Source: Alkalilimnicola ehrlichii (GTDB lineage Bacteria > Pseudomonadota > Gammaproteobacteria > Nitrococcales > AK92). Taken from it: a stretch of DNA of 64,000 nucleotides. The position numbers and the translations under genes were made by a program. The DNA is taken from NCBI RefSeq assembly GCF_003399765.1, contig NZ_NFZV01000015.1:1-64000 (forward strand), written 5' to 3'. How positions within the stretch are numbered: the stretch's first letter is position 1; every line of letters begins with the position of its first letter. Under the pieces are notes generated by a model. It worked only from the letters and a program-made list of their open reading frames with translations, was not told the DNA's origin and ran no database searches. This document shows, in pieces, positions 47,440-56,494 of this stretch.

Positions 47440-48558
47440 ATGGAATCCGCCATGCTTAGCAGCGCCGCTCCGCGGCGTCTTTCGGATATCGCCTTTCACG
47501 GTAATCCGGACTCCCCTTACCTCCGCTGGTTTGCCCAAAATCTCAAGCGACGTATGAAGCGCGCTGGGCATACGGAAGTCGAACCCGAAGCTAATCCCGG
47601 TTTCGTCTTAAACTTCATCAACCCGGATCGGCCGCGACCGTTTCGGCGTAATTCCCAAGGGACTTTCGTTGTCGGCGTTGTCGAAGTCGCGGAAAAGCCC
47701 GCCGATTTACTGCCCGCCGCTTACCCATACCTAGTAAAATCGCTATCCAATCTGCTGATCTATATCACCCCAACGGAGCAGGGGCCGGAAACACATTTCG
47801 TTACCTTGGAGCAGGGGTACTACACTGCGGCTGCGCGGGAAGGCGACGCGCTGTTCGAAGAGGTTTATAAGCATATTGCTCCTCTTGCTTCCACACGTTT
47901 GGTTATCAACAACCTCTTTCGGAAAGACCTGCCGGAGTCCCTATGGCAGGGCACCGAAGTCACTCAAGCCATTTACGACGCCGGCCAGCGGTTGGAGGCG
48001 ATGAACCTGCTTCCGGCTCCTTTTCCGATTACGGAACTGCTTAACGAGCGCGACATGGCTCATGTCAAGCGCTTGTTCGGTATCGGCGGTTTGTCCTACG
48101 GCAATGTGAGCGCGCGCCACGATGCCGACAGCTTCTGGATGAGTGCCCGCGGGGTGAATAAAGCACAGCTGCGTGACGTCGGACGAGATATTCTGTTAAT
48201 CGCGGGCTATGAGGCAGAAGAGGACGCCATTGTCGTGAGAGTGCCGCCGAACGTAGAGCCGCGGGGCGCCTCGGTGGATGCCATTGAGCACTGGGCCTTG
48301 TATTCCGAGCATCCGGACATCGGCGCCATAATTCATATCCACGCCTGGATCGACGGCGTGGCCAGCACAACGGTCAACTACCCCTGCGGTACCTATGAGC
48401 TGGCGCAAGAAGTCGCCGACGTCGTACGTGCCGCGCCGGACCCGAGCCGGGCCATTATCGGTTTAAAAAATCACGGCTTAACGATTACCGGCCGTAGCTT
48501 GGACGACATATTCGCGCGAATCGACGGCAAAATCCTACCGCAGGTACCAATGACATGA
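47440..48558 (+). CDS. Class II aldolase/adducin-like protein with extra N-terminal domain
   Basis: The C-terminal half (about 195-365) of this 372-residue protein is a class II aldolase domain, with YGNVSAR, E284 and zinc ligands H299 and H301 (IIHIHAW) and H345 (LKNHGLTITG). The first 190 residues form a separate domain I do not recognise (SPYLRWFAQNLKRRMKRAG ... PAAYPYLVKSLSNLLIYITP). Typical aldolases of the family, such as fuculose-phosphate aldolase, are only about 215 residues. The ATG at 47440 has AAGGAGG upstream. It overlaps the following SDR by ATGA. An unknown sugar or hydroxyacid substrate is likely. Confidence 0.8.
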   Translation: MESAMLSSAAPRRLSDIAFHGNPDSPYLRWFAQNLKRRMKRAGHTEVEPEANPGFVLNFINPDRPRPFRRNSQGTFVVGVVEVAEKPADLLPAAYPYLVKSLSNLLIYITPTEQGPETHFVTLEQGYYTAAAREGDALFEEVYKHIAPLASTRLVINNLFRKDLPESLWQGTEVTQAIYDAGQRLEAMNLLPAPFPITELLNERDMAHVKRLFGIGGLSYGNVSARHDADSFWMSARGVNKAQLRDVGRDILLIAGYEAEEDAIVVRVPPNVEPRGASVDAIEHWALYSEHPDIGAIIHIHAWIDGVASTTVNYPCGTYELAQEVADVVRAAPDPSRAIIGLKNHGLTITGRSLDDIFARIDGKILPQVPMT

Positions 48559-49373
48559 CGCGTTTGACGGGGCAAGTAGCTTTAATAACCGGAGGCTCCA
48601 AAGGAATCGGGCAGGCGCTCGCGCAACGCCTGGCAGAGCAGGGCGTGCGGGTTTATCTCGCCGCACGCGATCGCGAACAACTGGCGGCAGCGGCCGCAGC
48701 CATGCCTGGCGAGGTCAGCGCCTTACCCGCCGATTTGTCGCGAACGGAAGGTGCTAAAGCATTGCTTGCCGAACTCGCACAGCGAGAAGAGCGCTTGGAT
48801 TTGCTGGTCAACTGTGCCGGCCAGTTCGATATAGGGCCGGTTGAAGCGCTTGGGCCGGATGCGGCCGAACGCCTCATTCAGATTAACTATCTTGGGACGG
48901 TGCGCGTGATTGACGCGGCTTTACCGATGCTGCGCCAGAGCGTGCGCCGTTCCATCGTCAATGTTTCCTCCTTGGCCGGCTGCATGGCGCCTCCCTATAT
49001 GACGGCGTATGCCGCGAGTAAGTTCGCCGTTACCGGTTATACGAGAGCATTGAGGCAGGAGCTGCGTGCCGAGGGCTTTCATGTCGGTTTGATCTCGCCC
49101 GGCCCGGTCGATACCACCCTCATAGAAGGTCACCTCGGCAACGAATACTATCCTCTGCCGCCCGGTGTGCCGGTCGTCAGGGTCGAGGTCGTTGCTGACG
49201 CGATTATTCGGGCTGTTACGCGGCGCAAGGCAGAGGTGGTGCTGCCGGCGCGCTTAGGGCCGGCTAGTCGGCTTATGAGTGCGTTTCCCGGCATTGTCGA
49301 TCTCATGTACCGTTGGCTTGCAGGTCGGGCGGGCAGCAAACCTGAGCCTGTGGCGTCCAATACCGACAAGTAA
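48555..49373 (+). CDS. Short-chain dehydrogenase/reductase
   Basis: The 272-residue SDR has TGGSKGIGQALAQRLAEQG, the NCAG motif (LVNCAGQFD) and the catalytic S-Y-K in NVSSLAGCMAPPYMTAYAASKFA. The long C-terminal tail (RLMSAFPGIVDLMYRWLAGRAG) is amphipathic and may touch the membrane, as in SDRs acting on lipids or long substrates. It overlaps the class II aldolase-like gene by 4 bp, so both probably act on related substrates, oxidising or reducing what the aldolase makes or cleaves. Specificity cannot be read from the sequence. Confidence 0.85.
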   Translation: MTRLTGQVALITGGSKGIGQALAQRLAEQGVRVYLAARDREQLAAAAAAMPGEVSALPADLSRTEGAKALLAELAQREERLDLLVNCAGQFDIGPVEALGPDAAERLIQINYLGTVRVIDAALPMLRQSVRRSIVNVSSLAGCMAPPYMTAYAASKFAVTGYTRALRQELRAEGFHVGLISPGPVDTTLIEGHLGNEYYPLPPGVPVVRVEVVADAIIRAVTRRKAEVVLPARLGPASRLMSAFPGIVDLMYRWLAGRAGSKPEPVASNTDK

Positions 49374-49667
49374 GTTCCACAGGCTGTCGGCAAACGCTGC
49401 GGCGGCCTATGCAACGCCCGCGGCGCTATCGTGGCCGTTGCGCGGTCCAGCATTCATTTTCCTAACCTCTCCGTGATGTGTTCTTCGCCTTTTTTCAGAG
49501 CTATCACCCCTTTATGTGGCGCGTTAACGTTTATCCGTATAAGGCCTTCTTACAGACCGAAGGAAGACAGCAGCGGCGATTCGCAGGTATTTTCGGCAAC
49601 CCGGTGTTGTGGGTTTCCATCGAGTACCAACATTGTCTTACCGAGGTGCCACTGCGGGGTTGTCTCT

Positions 49668-50270
49668 ATGGCCGGCAACGAGACCCAAGCGGACATTAAT
49701 AATATTCAGCAATTGCTTGTTCAGATCGAACGGGTAGCTCGTGGTAGCGACCGGATTTCGCTACGGATGGTTCTGCCTATCCTTGGCCAGCGCTCCTTCG
49801 CACCGATACTCATTTTTGCCGGTTTGATTACCGTGGCACCGGTGTTAGGGGATATTCCGGGCGTGCCGACCATTATGGGGGCGTTCGTGGTGTTAACGGT
49901 GGCGCAATTGCTCTTCCGTAAGCAGCATATTTGGCTTCCTCGCTGGATGCTGGATCGCTCGATCGCGAGCGAGAAGGTCGTTAAAGTCTCGCAATGGTGT
50001 TGCCGCCGGCCCGTTTATATTGACCGTCTACTGCGACCGCGTCTGGAGTTTATGGTTCGCACAATGGGTACCTACGCGATCGCCGTCACGTGTTTTTTAA
50101 TCGGATTGCTGATGCCGATGATGGAAGTGATTCCGTTTACGGCGAACGGCGCAGGAGCCGCCTTCACTATCTTCGGCTTAGCCTTGATAGCGGACGACGG
50201 CTTGCTCGCCTTGATGGCTTTTGCCTTTATCGTCGGATTTATCGCCTTAGGCGTATTTGGCTTGTTGTAA
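49668..50270 (+). CDS. ExoD family membrane protein
   Basis: This 200-residue protein belongs to the ExoD (exopolysaccharide synthesis) family: RISLRMVLPILGQRSFAPILIFAGLITVAPVLGDIPGVPTIMGAFVVLTVAQLLF, then HIWLPRWMLDRSI, and two more hydrophobic blocks near the end (YAIAVTCFLIGLLMPMMEVIPF, DGLLALMAFAFIVGFIALGVFGLL). The biochemical role of ExoD is not established. I chose the ATG at 49668 because the family begins here. The 294-nt gap before it shows no gene. A strong terminator follows. Confidence 0.85.
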   Translation: MAGNETQADINNIQQLLVQIERVARGSDRISLRMVLPILGQRSFAPILIFAGLITVAPVLGDIPGVPTIMGAFVVLTVAQLLFRKQHIWLPRWMLDRSIASEKVVKVSQWCCRRPVYIDRLLRPRLEFMVRTMGTYAIAVTCFLIGLLMPMMEVIPFTANGAGAAFTIFGLALIADDGLLALMAFAFIVGFIALGVFGLL

Positions 50271-50304
50271 GCCGGTGGCCGAGACGTAATTTAAGAAGGG
50301 GGAA

Positions 50305-50340
50305 AAGAAAAGGGCTTGGATTTCTCCAAGCCCTTTTCTT
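50305..50340. terminator. Bidirectional terminator (exoD / tRNA-Asn)
   Basis: A perfect 16-bp stem, AAGAAAAGGGCTTGGA / TCCAAGCCCTTTTCTT with a TTTC loop, has A-rich and T-rich ends so that it can act in both directions. It ends exoD on the plus strand and lies 5 bp past the tRNA-Asn 3' end on the minus strand. Confidence 0.9.
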
Positions 50341-50344
50341 AATT

Positions 50345-50420
<76 letters not shown>

Positions 50421-50451
50421 ATAGTCTGTCTCGCCTCAAGCGAGGTGGCCT

Positions 50452-50478
50452 ATTCTAGCGAATTTTTGCCGCCGTCAA
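50452..50478 (-). promoter_or_regulatory. Promoter of tRNA-Asn
   Basis: On the minus strand TTGACG (50473-50478) and TAGAAT (50452-50457) are spaced 15 bp, with the start about 25 bp before the tRNA. Confidence 0.6.
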
Positions 50479-50482
50479 CACC

Positions 50483-50510
50483 GGCTGCCGCCACTTTTGG
50501 GGCGGCAGCC
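50483..50510 (-). terminator. Hairpin after the aminotransferase gene
   Basis: GGCTGCCGCC and GGCGGCAGCC pair over 8 nt, 13 bp past the stop of the aminotransferase. No T-run follows; the tRNA promoter begins next to it. Confidence 0.5.
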
Positions 50511-50523
50511 GTAAGGTATTGTT

Positions 50524-51722
<1,199 letters not shown>

Positions 51723-51773
51723 TTAGAAAGCCGGGTCAACATCATACGGGGAATTGTTACAAACGCCAAAAGG

Positions 51774-52012
51774 TTACTAACCTTCTCGTAACGATTCGCG
51801 GGCCGCAGTGGTTTTCGGCGCCGCTGCGGCCAGGCGCGAGAAGGATTTTGTAGCCAAGCTACATAGCTTGCGAATAACGCGAGCACGGCAGCACCGATGC
51901 CAACGGCGGCACGTTTGAGCGGCTCGCCCGCGACGTCGCGCTCGCTTGCAGCGGGCAAGCCTCTGCGGCCCTTATGTGCTGCGGCCTGCCAACCGTTACG
52001 AGAAGGTTAGTA
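51774..52012. repeat. 239-bp unit flanked by 18-19-bp inverted repeats
   Basis: TTACTAACCTTCTCGTAAC (51774-51792) is repeated inverted as GTTACGAGAAGGTTAGTA (51995-52012). Further in, GGCCGCAG and CTGCGGCC also match across an 8-nt mismatch. The right arm supplies the GAGAAGG ribosome site of uvrB. The interior (about 200 bp) has no gene that I accept. It could be a small mobile element or a pair of regulator sites between divergent genes. Confidence 0.5.
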
Positions 52013-52013
52013 T

Positions 52014-54038
52014 ATGACACGAGAATTCATTCTAGAATCGAAATACCAGCCTGCGGGCGATCAGCCCAAGGCTATCGATTCACTGGTGGAAGGTTTGGAG
52101 CAGGGCTACAGGCATCAGATCCTATTAGGTGTGACCGGTTCCGGTAAAACCTTCACCGTCGCCAATGTGGTCCAGCGCCTACAGCGGCCGGCTATTCTTT
52201 TGGCGCCGAACAAAACGCTGGCGGCCCAATTGTACGGCGAAATGAAAGAGTTTTTCCCGCACAACGCGGTGGAATACTTCGTTTCCTACTACGACTACTA
52301 TCAGCCGGAAGCCTACGTGCCGTCCTCCGACACGTTCATCGAAAAGGACGCATCGGTTAACCAACACATCGAACAGATGCGCCTTTCGGCGACCAAAGCG
52401 ATTCTCGAACGGCGCGACACCATCATCGTCGCCTCGGTGTCGTCCATTTACGGTTTGGGCGACCCGCAGCAATACATGAAGATGATCCTGCACTTAGTGC
52501 GGGGCGAACGGGTCGATCAGCGTCAAATTCTGCGTCGCTTGGCGGAGCTTCAATACACCCGGAACGACATGGAGCTGGCCCGCGGCACGTATCGGGCGCG
52601 CGGCGAAGTGATCGACATCTTCCCGGCCGAATCGGAAACCGAAGCGGTGCGGGTAGAGCTGTTCGACGACGAAATCGAAGAGCTCAGTTACTTCGACCCG
52701 CTGACCGGAGAAGTACTGCGGCGCGTACCGCGCCTGACCATTTACCCTAAAACCCACTACGTCACGCCCCGCAATACGATTCTCGATGCGATCGAAAGCA
52801 TCAAAGAGGAGTTGCGCGGGCGGCTCAAGACCCTACGCGATTCCGGGCGTCTGCTGGAAGCGCAACGGTTAGAGCAGCGGACCCAGTTCGACATCGAGAT
52901 GATGGTCGAGCTCGGTTACTGCAGCGGTATCGAGAACTACTCGCGTTATCTCTCCGGCCGCAAGCCCGGCGAAGCGCCGCCGACCTTGTTTGACTATCTA
53001 CCGCCGGATGCCATGCTGTTCATCGACGAATCTCATGTCACCGTGCCGCAGTTGGGAGGCATGTACAAAGGCGACCGCTCGCGGAAGGAAACCTTGGTCG
53101 AGTATGGTTTTCGCCTGCCTTCCGCGCTCGATAATCGCCCCCTGCGCTTCGACGAGTTCCTGCGTTTGGCGCCGCAGATGATCCACGTCTCGGCAACGCC
53201 TGGGCCGTATGAAGAGCAGAATACTCAACAAGTCGTCGAGCAGGTTGTGCGTCCCACCGGCTTGGTTGACCCGGAGGTCGAGGTGCGACCGGCGAGCAGC
53301 CAAGTCGACGACTTATATGGGGAGATTCGCTTGCGGGTGGAGGCCGGCGAGCGCGTGTTGGTGACCGTGCTCACCAAACGGATGGCAGAAGATCTTACCG
53401 AATACCTGTACGAGAACGGTATCCGCGTCCGTTACCTGCACTCGGACATCGACACCGTCGAACGTACCGAGATTATTCGCGATTTAAGGTTGGGGGAATT
53501 CGACGTACTGGTGGGGATCAACCTACTGCGTGAGGGGTTGGACATTCCCGAAGTGTCCCTGGTCGCCATTCTGGACGCCGACAAAGAAGGCTTCCTGCGC
53601 TCCGACCGCTCGCTGATCCAGACCATAGGTCGTGCCGCACGTAACTTAAACGGTAAAGCGATTCTGTATGCCGATCGCATAACGGGCTCTATGGAGCGTG
53701 CGTTGGATGAAACCGCGCGGCGGCGCGAGAAACAATTGGCGCATAACGAAGCCCACGGCATTACGCCGCAAGGCGTACGTAAAGCCATCGCCGATATCAT
53801 GGAGCGCGATACTGTCGGCGGGCCGGGTAGTCCGCGGCGTGCCGCCAAGGTGGCGGAAGAGGCGAAAGCCTATGCGGCGTTATCACCTGCGCAGGCGGTA
53901 CAGAAGATCAAGAAACTGGAACAGCAAATGCACAAACATGCGCGCGATCTAGAGTTCGAAGAAGCCGCCAAGCTGCGCGATGAGATCCAGCGGTTAGAAA
54001 AGCACGCATTGGGGCGGCCGGATGCGCAGTCGGCGTGA
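52014..54038 (+). CDS. uvrB: UvrABC excinuclease subunit B
   Basis: UvrB is the damage-verifying helicase of nucleotide excision repair. The 674-residue protein begins [20 protein letters not shown], with Walker A GVTGSGKT at 39-46, the beta-hairpin region [21 protein letters not shown], Walker B DESH ([13 protein letters not shown]), helicase motif [11 protein letters not shown], and a C-terminal UVR domain ([27 protein letters not shown]). The ATG at 52014 lies beside the right arm of the inverted repeat, whose GAGAAGG serves as the ribosome site. Confidence 0.97.
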   Translation: MTREFILESKYQPAGDQPKAIDSLVEGLEQGYRHQILLGVTGSGKTFTVANVVQRLQRPAILLAPNKTLAAQLYGEMKEFFPHNAVEYFVSYYDYYQPEAYVPSSDTFIEKDASVNQHIEQMRLSATKAILERRDTIIVASVSSIYGLGDPQQYMKMILHLVRGERVDQRQILRRLAELQYTRNDMELARGTYRARGEVIDIFPAESETEAVRVELFDDEIEELSYFDPLTGEVLRRVPRLTIYPKTHYVTPRNTILDAIESIKEELRGRLKTLRDSGRLLEAQRLEQRTQFDIEMMVELGYCSGIENYSRYLSGRKPGEAPPTLFDYLPPDAMLFIDESHVTVPQLGGMYKGDRSRKETLVEYGFRLPSALDNRPLRFDEFLRLAPQMIHVSATPGPYEEQNTQQVVEQVVRPTGLVDPEVEVRPASSQVDDLYGEIRLRVEAGERVLVTVLTKRMAEDLTEYLYENGIRVRYLHSDIDTVERTEIIRDLRLGEFDVLVGINLLREGLDIPEVSLVAILDADKEGFLRSDRSLIQTIGRAARNLNGKAILYADRITGSMERALDETARRREKQLAHNEAHGITPQGVRKAIADIMERDTVGGPGSPRRAAKVAEEAKAYAALSPAQAVQKIKKLEQQMHKHARDLEFEEAAKLRDEIQRLEKHALGRPDAQSA

Positions 54039-54142
54039 GTCGAAAAGCGCCAGCGTATATCTTGGCCGTAAACAGTCAGCGTTGCCGCCAGTTGCACTAA
54101 GCAAAGCCGAGCAGGGCGCTCGTTCACGAAACGGTAAAAGAC

Positions 54143-54171
54143 TTGCGAGGCGGAAGAACTGGCGGTATAGT
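54143..54171 (+). promoter_or_regulatory. Promoter of tRNA-Val
   Basis: TTGCGA (54143-54148) and TATAGT (54166-54171) are 17 bp apart, with the tRNA beginning 15 bp after the -10 box. Confidence 0.75.
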
Positions 54172-54185
54172 ACGCCCCACTTACA

Positions 54186-54261
54186 GGCGCGTAGCTCAGC
54201 TGGTTAGAGCACCACCTTGACATGGTGGGGGTCGTTGGTTCGAGTCCAATCGCGCCTACCA
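54186..54261 (+). tRNA. tRNA-Val (GAC)
   Basis: The 76-nt cloverleaf has acceptor GGCGCGT/ACGCGCC-type pairing (GGCGCG with CGCGCC), D arm, anticodon loop TTGACAT with anticodon GAC, T arm GGTTCGAGTCC and encoded CCA. GAC reads valine codons. Core-type genes end here, and a region of different character begins just beyond. Confidence 0.97.
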
Positions 54262-54287
54262 CACAAATCCTGATCCGTCAGGTACTT

Positions 54288-54315
54288 AAAGCCCCGCCCC
54301 TGTGCGGGGCTTTTT
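54288..54315 (+). terminator. Terminator of tRNA-Val
   Basis: AAAGCCCCGC pairs with GCGGGGCTTT over a 6-nt loop and ends in TTTTT. Confidence 0.92.
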
Positions 54316-54701
54316 GTTTATCCAGGTTAAAGCCCGCCCCTTGTACGGTCCGTTGAGGCGCTTCTGCTGTCGTTAAGGCGTATCTCGCCTGATAGGTCTT
54401 TGTCGTGCTCTTCTTGGTGTGTCCGCGTGGCTGTTGCAGCTACTCGCAGAGCTTCGTTGCGCCCCTCAGTCTTCTTTATCCTCTTTGGCTTCCGGCGGAC
54501 CAGATGTGGTGAATGAGTCGCCGAGCTGCGATGAGCCGTGTCGGTGTCCAGCTTGAGGTAGGCAATGGCGGGCTCGCGAGAAAGTGCACCAGGCGCCACT
54601 GTGGTGTGGCCGCTTATCATCAGGACCGTGCTAGGCGCGATGACACGACTTAATCGGAGATGTAAGAGTCAAAGAGTGTTGTCATGAGTGGCGTTATGAG
54701 T
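54316..54701. other. Non-coding stretch at the start of the accessory region
   Basis: No gene is supported in this stretch between the tRNA-Val terminator and the first TetR promoter. No integrase, tRNA 3'-end duplicate or insertion sequence was found. Short reading frames on the minus strand are low-complexity and unlike known families. Confidence 0.4.
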
Positions 54702-54749
54702 TTGACCGCGATTCTTCGAAACTTTACTATAAGTACAGTAAAGTTTCGA
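54702..54749 (+). promoter_or_regulatory. Promoter and palindromic operator of tetR/RND genes
   Basis: TTGACC (54702-54707) and TACTAT (54725-54730) are 17 bp apart. A perfect inverted repeat with 13-nt arms (TCGAAACTTTACT, 54716-54728; AGTAAAGTTTCGA, 54737-54749) and an 8-nt centre covers the -10 box. This is the usual form of an autoregulated TetR-family operator, placed 16 bp before the tetR start. Confidence 0.78.
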
Positions 54750-54765
54750 CATCGAAGGATTTCTT

Positions 54766-55329
54766 ATGCCCCAATCCGATCGACGCCCCGGTCGCGCCAG
54801 CTCGCGCGACAAGCTTCTTGATGCCGCCGCCGACCTCGTGGTCAAGCACGGCGTACAAAACCTGACCATTGATTCCGTCGCCGCGGCGGCGGGTGTGACC
54901 AAGGCCGGCCTTATCTACCATTTCAAGACGCGCGACGAGCTGCTCAGCGCACTGGTGGAGCGCATGGTCGAGGCGTTCGACGTGCTCAAATCTGCCGCGC
55001 AAGAAGGGTCCTCGACGACTTCCCCGAAAGCCGCGCTGAGCCGGCTATTGAACGACACCCTCGACATGCCGCAGGACCAGCGCCAACTGCTGGCCAATCT
55101 GCTGGTGGCTGTGTGCCTGCAACCCAGTCTGGCTGGCCCTGTACAAGCCTTGTACGCGCGCGACTATGAGGCGCTCAGTGGAGGGGACGATGGCGGACGG
55201 GCCATGCTCCTGGCAGCGGCGATGGATGGTATTGCGCTGATCGAGCTGCTCCACTTGCACAAGTTCACTTCTCAGCAGCGTCAGGCCATGCGCGCGGCCT
55301 TGGAGCGCGAGATTCGCGAGCTTCCGTGA
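54766..55329 (+). CDS. TetR-family repressor of the RND pump
   Basis: The 187-residue regulator has an N-terminal helix-turn-helix (SRDKLLDAAADLVVKHGVQNLTIDSVAAAAGVTKAGLIYHFKTRDELLSALVERM), typical of TetR proteins, and a C-terminal ligand-binding half with AKSAAQEGSST-like variable sequence and LLAAAMDGIALIELLHLHKF. AAGGA lies before the ATG. The palindrome over its promoter suggests autoregulation and co-control of the downstream adaptor and pump 46 bp away. The inducer is not known. Confidence 0.9.
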   Translation: MPQSDRRPGRASSRDKLLDAAADLVVKHGVQNLTIDSVAAAAGVTKAGLIYHFKTRDELLSALVERMVEAFDVLKSAAQEGSSTTSPKAALSRLLNDTLDMPQDQRQLLANLLVAVCLQPSLAGPVQALYARDYEALSGGDDGGRAMLLAAAMDGIALIELLHLHKFTSQQRQAMRAALEREIRELP

Positions 55330-55375
55330 ATCTGTTACATCGCTTCCCATCTCTGTGATTAGAGAAGGTTCTTAT

Positions 55376-56494
55376 ATGAACTCACGCTCCATGTTCGTCC
55401 GTGGCAAGCAGGTGCTCTGCGCTGTCGTCGCGGCCATCCTTTTGTCGGCGTGCGCCGAACCCGAAGTTTCTCAGCCCGTTCTTCCGAAACCGGTAAAAGT
55501 CGAAGCGGTCAGTCTCGGCACGACGTATCAGATTGACAGTTTCGTCGGCACCGTGCGCGCACGCCAGCGTGCTGATCTGAGCTTCGAGTCTCCCGGTCGC
55601 GTAGTAGCTGTTCTTGCGGACGTGGGGGACCGTGTGCGGGCGGGACAAGTGCTGGCTCGATTGGACGACTCTCCCGCACGCTGGCGGCTTGAGAGGGCGC
55701 AGGCTGATCGTAGTGCCGCTGCCGGCAGCTTGGCCGAGCACAGGGATCAGTTGCGTCGGCAGGAGGCGCTGGCCCGCGAGGAGTTCGTGTCTGCGGCGGC
55801 AGTGCAGGCGGCGCAATCCGCTTACCGGCAGGCAGTGAGTCGGTTAGAAGCCGCCGAGGCCGCCGTGGCTGCGGCCAAGCGCGAGCTGGATCTGACGCGC
55901 ATTACCGCCCCCTTCGACGGTGTAGTCGGTGCACGCCATTCCGAGCCATTCGTCGACGTGGCGGCGGGGCAGCCGATCTTGCAGATGGAGTCGGGGGGCG
56001 CGCTGGAGGTGGTCGTGATGTTGCCGGACAGCGTGGTAGAGACGCTGGCCCCGGGCGCGCGAGCGCAGGCGATCACGAATGGGCACAGCCTTCAGCTTAC
56101 GCTGGAGCGGGTTTCGAGTCGCCGTAACAACGGCTCGCTGGTACAGGCGATCTTCCGGGTCCACCAAACGCCTGAGCATGTCCGAAGCGGTGGAGTCGTG
56201 TCGGTCGAGATCGCACGCGGGGCCGGTCAGGCGATGACGCTGCCTGCCACGGCTGTCATGCCCGGCCGCAATGCCGGCGAAGCGAGCGTGTTCGTCATTG
56301 AAAGCCACAGCGGGACGCTGGAGCGTCGCGTTGTGCAGGTCGAAAACTCTCTGCAGCCCGGTGGGCGAGTGGTCGTCGCCGAAGGGTTAAGCGACGGCGA
56401 ACAAGTCGTCGTAGCGGGCACGGCGTTCCTGCACGAGGGGCAGCCCGTTGTCGCACACGAAGCCCAGACACTCCTAACGGGAGCGCGCCCGTGA
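55376..56494 (+). CDS. RND efflux periplasmic adaptor lipoprotein
   Basis: This 372-residue membrane-fusion protein links the inner-membrane pump to an outer-membrane channel. It has a signal peptide with lipobox LLSAC (lipid on C26), a beta-barrel/lipoyl part (VGTVRARQRADLSFESPGRVVAVLADVGDRVRAGQVLARLD), a helical hairpin (about 95-165), the second lipoyl half (LDLTRITAPFDGVVGARHSEPFVDVAAGQPILQM) and a membrane-proximal domain. I chose the ATG at 55376 after GAGAAGG. Its stop overlaps the start of the pump gene (GTGA), so the two are coupled. No outer-membrane factor is encoded nearby; a housekeeping TolC-like channel may be shared. Confidence 0.92.
   Translation: MNSRSMFVRGKQVLCAVVAAILLSACAEPEVSQPVLPKPVKVEAVSLGTTYQIDSFVGTVRARQRADLSFESPGRVVAVLADVGDRVRAGQVLARLDDSPARWRLERAQADRSAAAGSLAEHRDQLRRQEALAREEFVSAAAVQAAQSAYRQAVSRLEAAEAAVAAAKRELDLTRITAPFDGVVGARHSEPFVDVAAGQPILQMESGGALEVVVMLPDSVVETLAPGARAQAITNGHSLQLTLERVSSRRNNGSLVQAIFRVHQTPEHVRSGGVVSVEIARGAGQAMTLPATAVMPGRNAGEASVFVIESHSGTLERRVVQVENSLQPGGRVVVAEGLSDGEQVVVAGTAFLHEGQPVVAHEAQTLLTGARP

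Noticed and set aside
54186-54261. Attachment-site duplication of tRNA-Val
   Set aside because: No second copy of the tRNA 3' end was found in the remaining sequence of the window.
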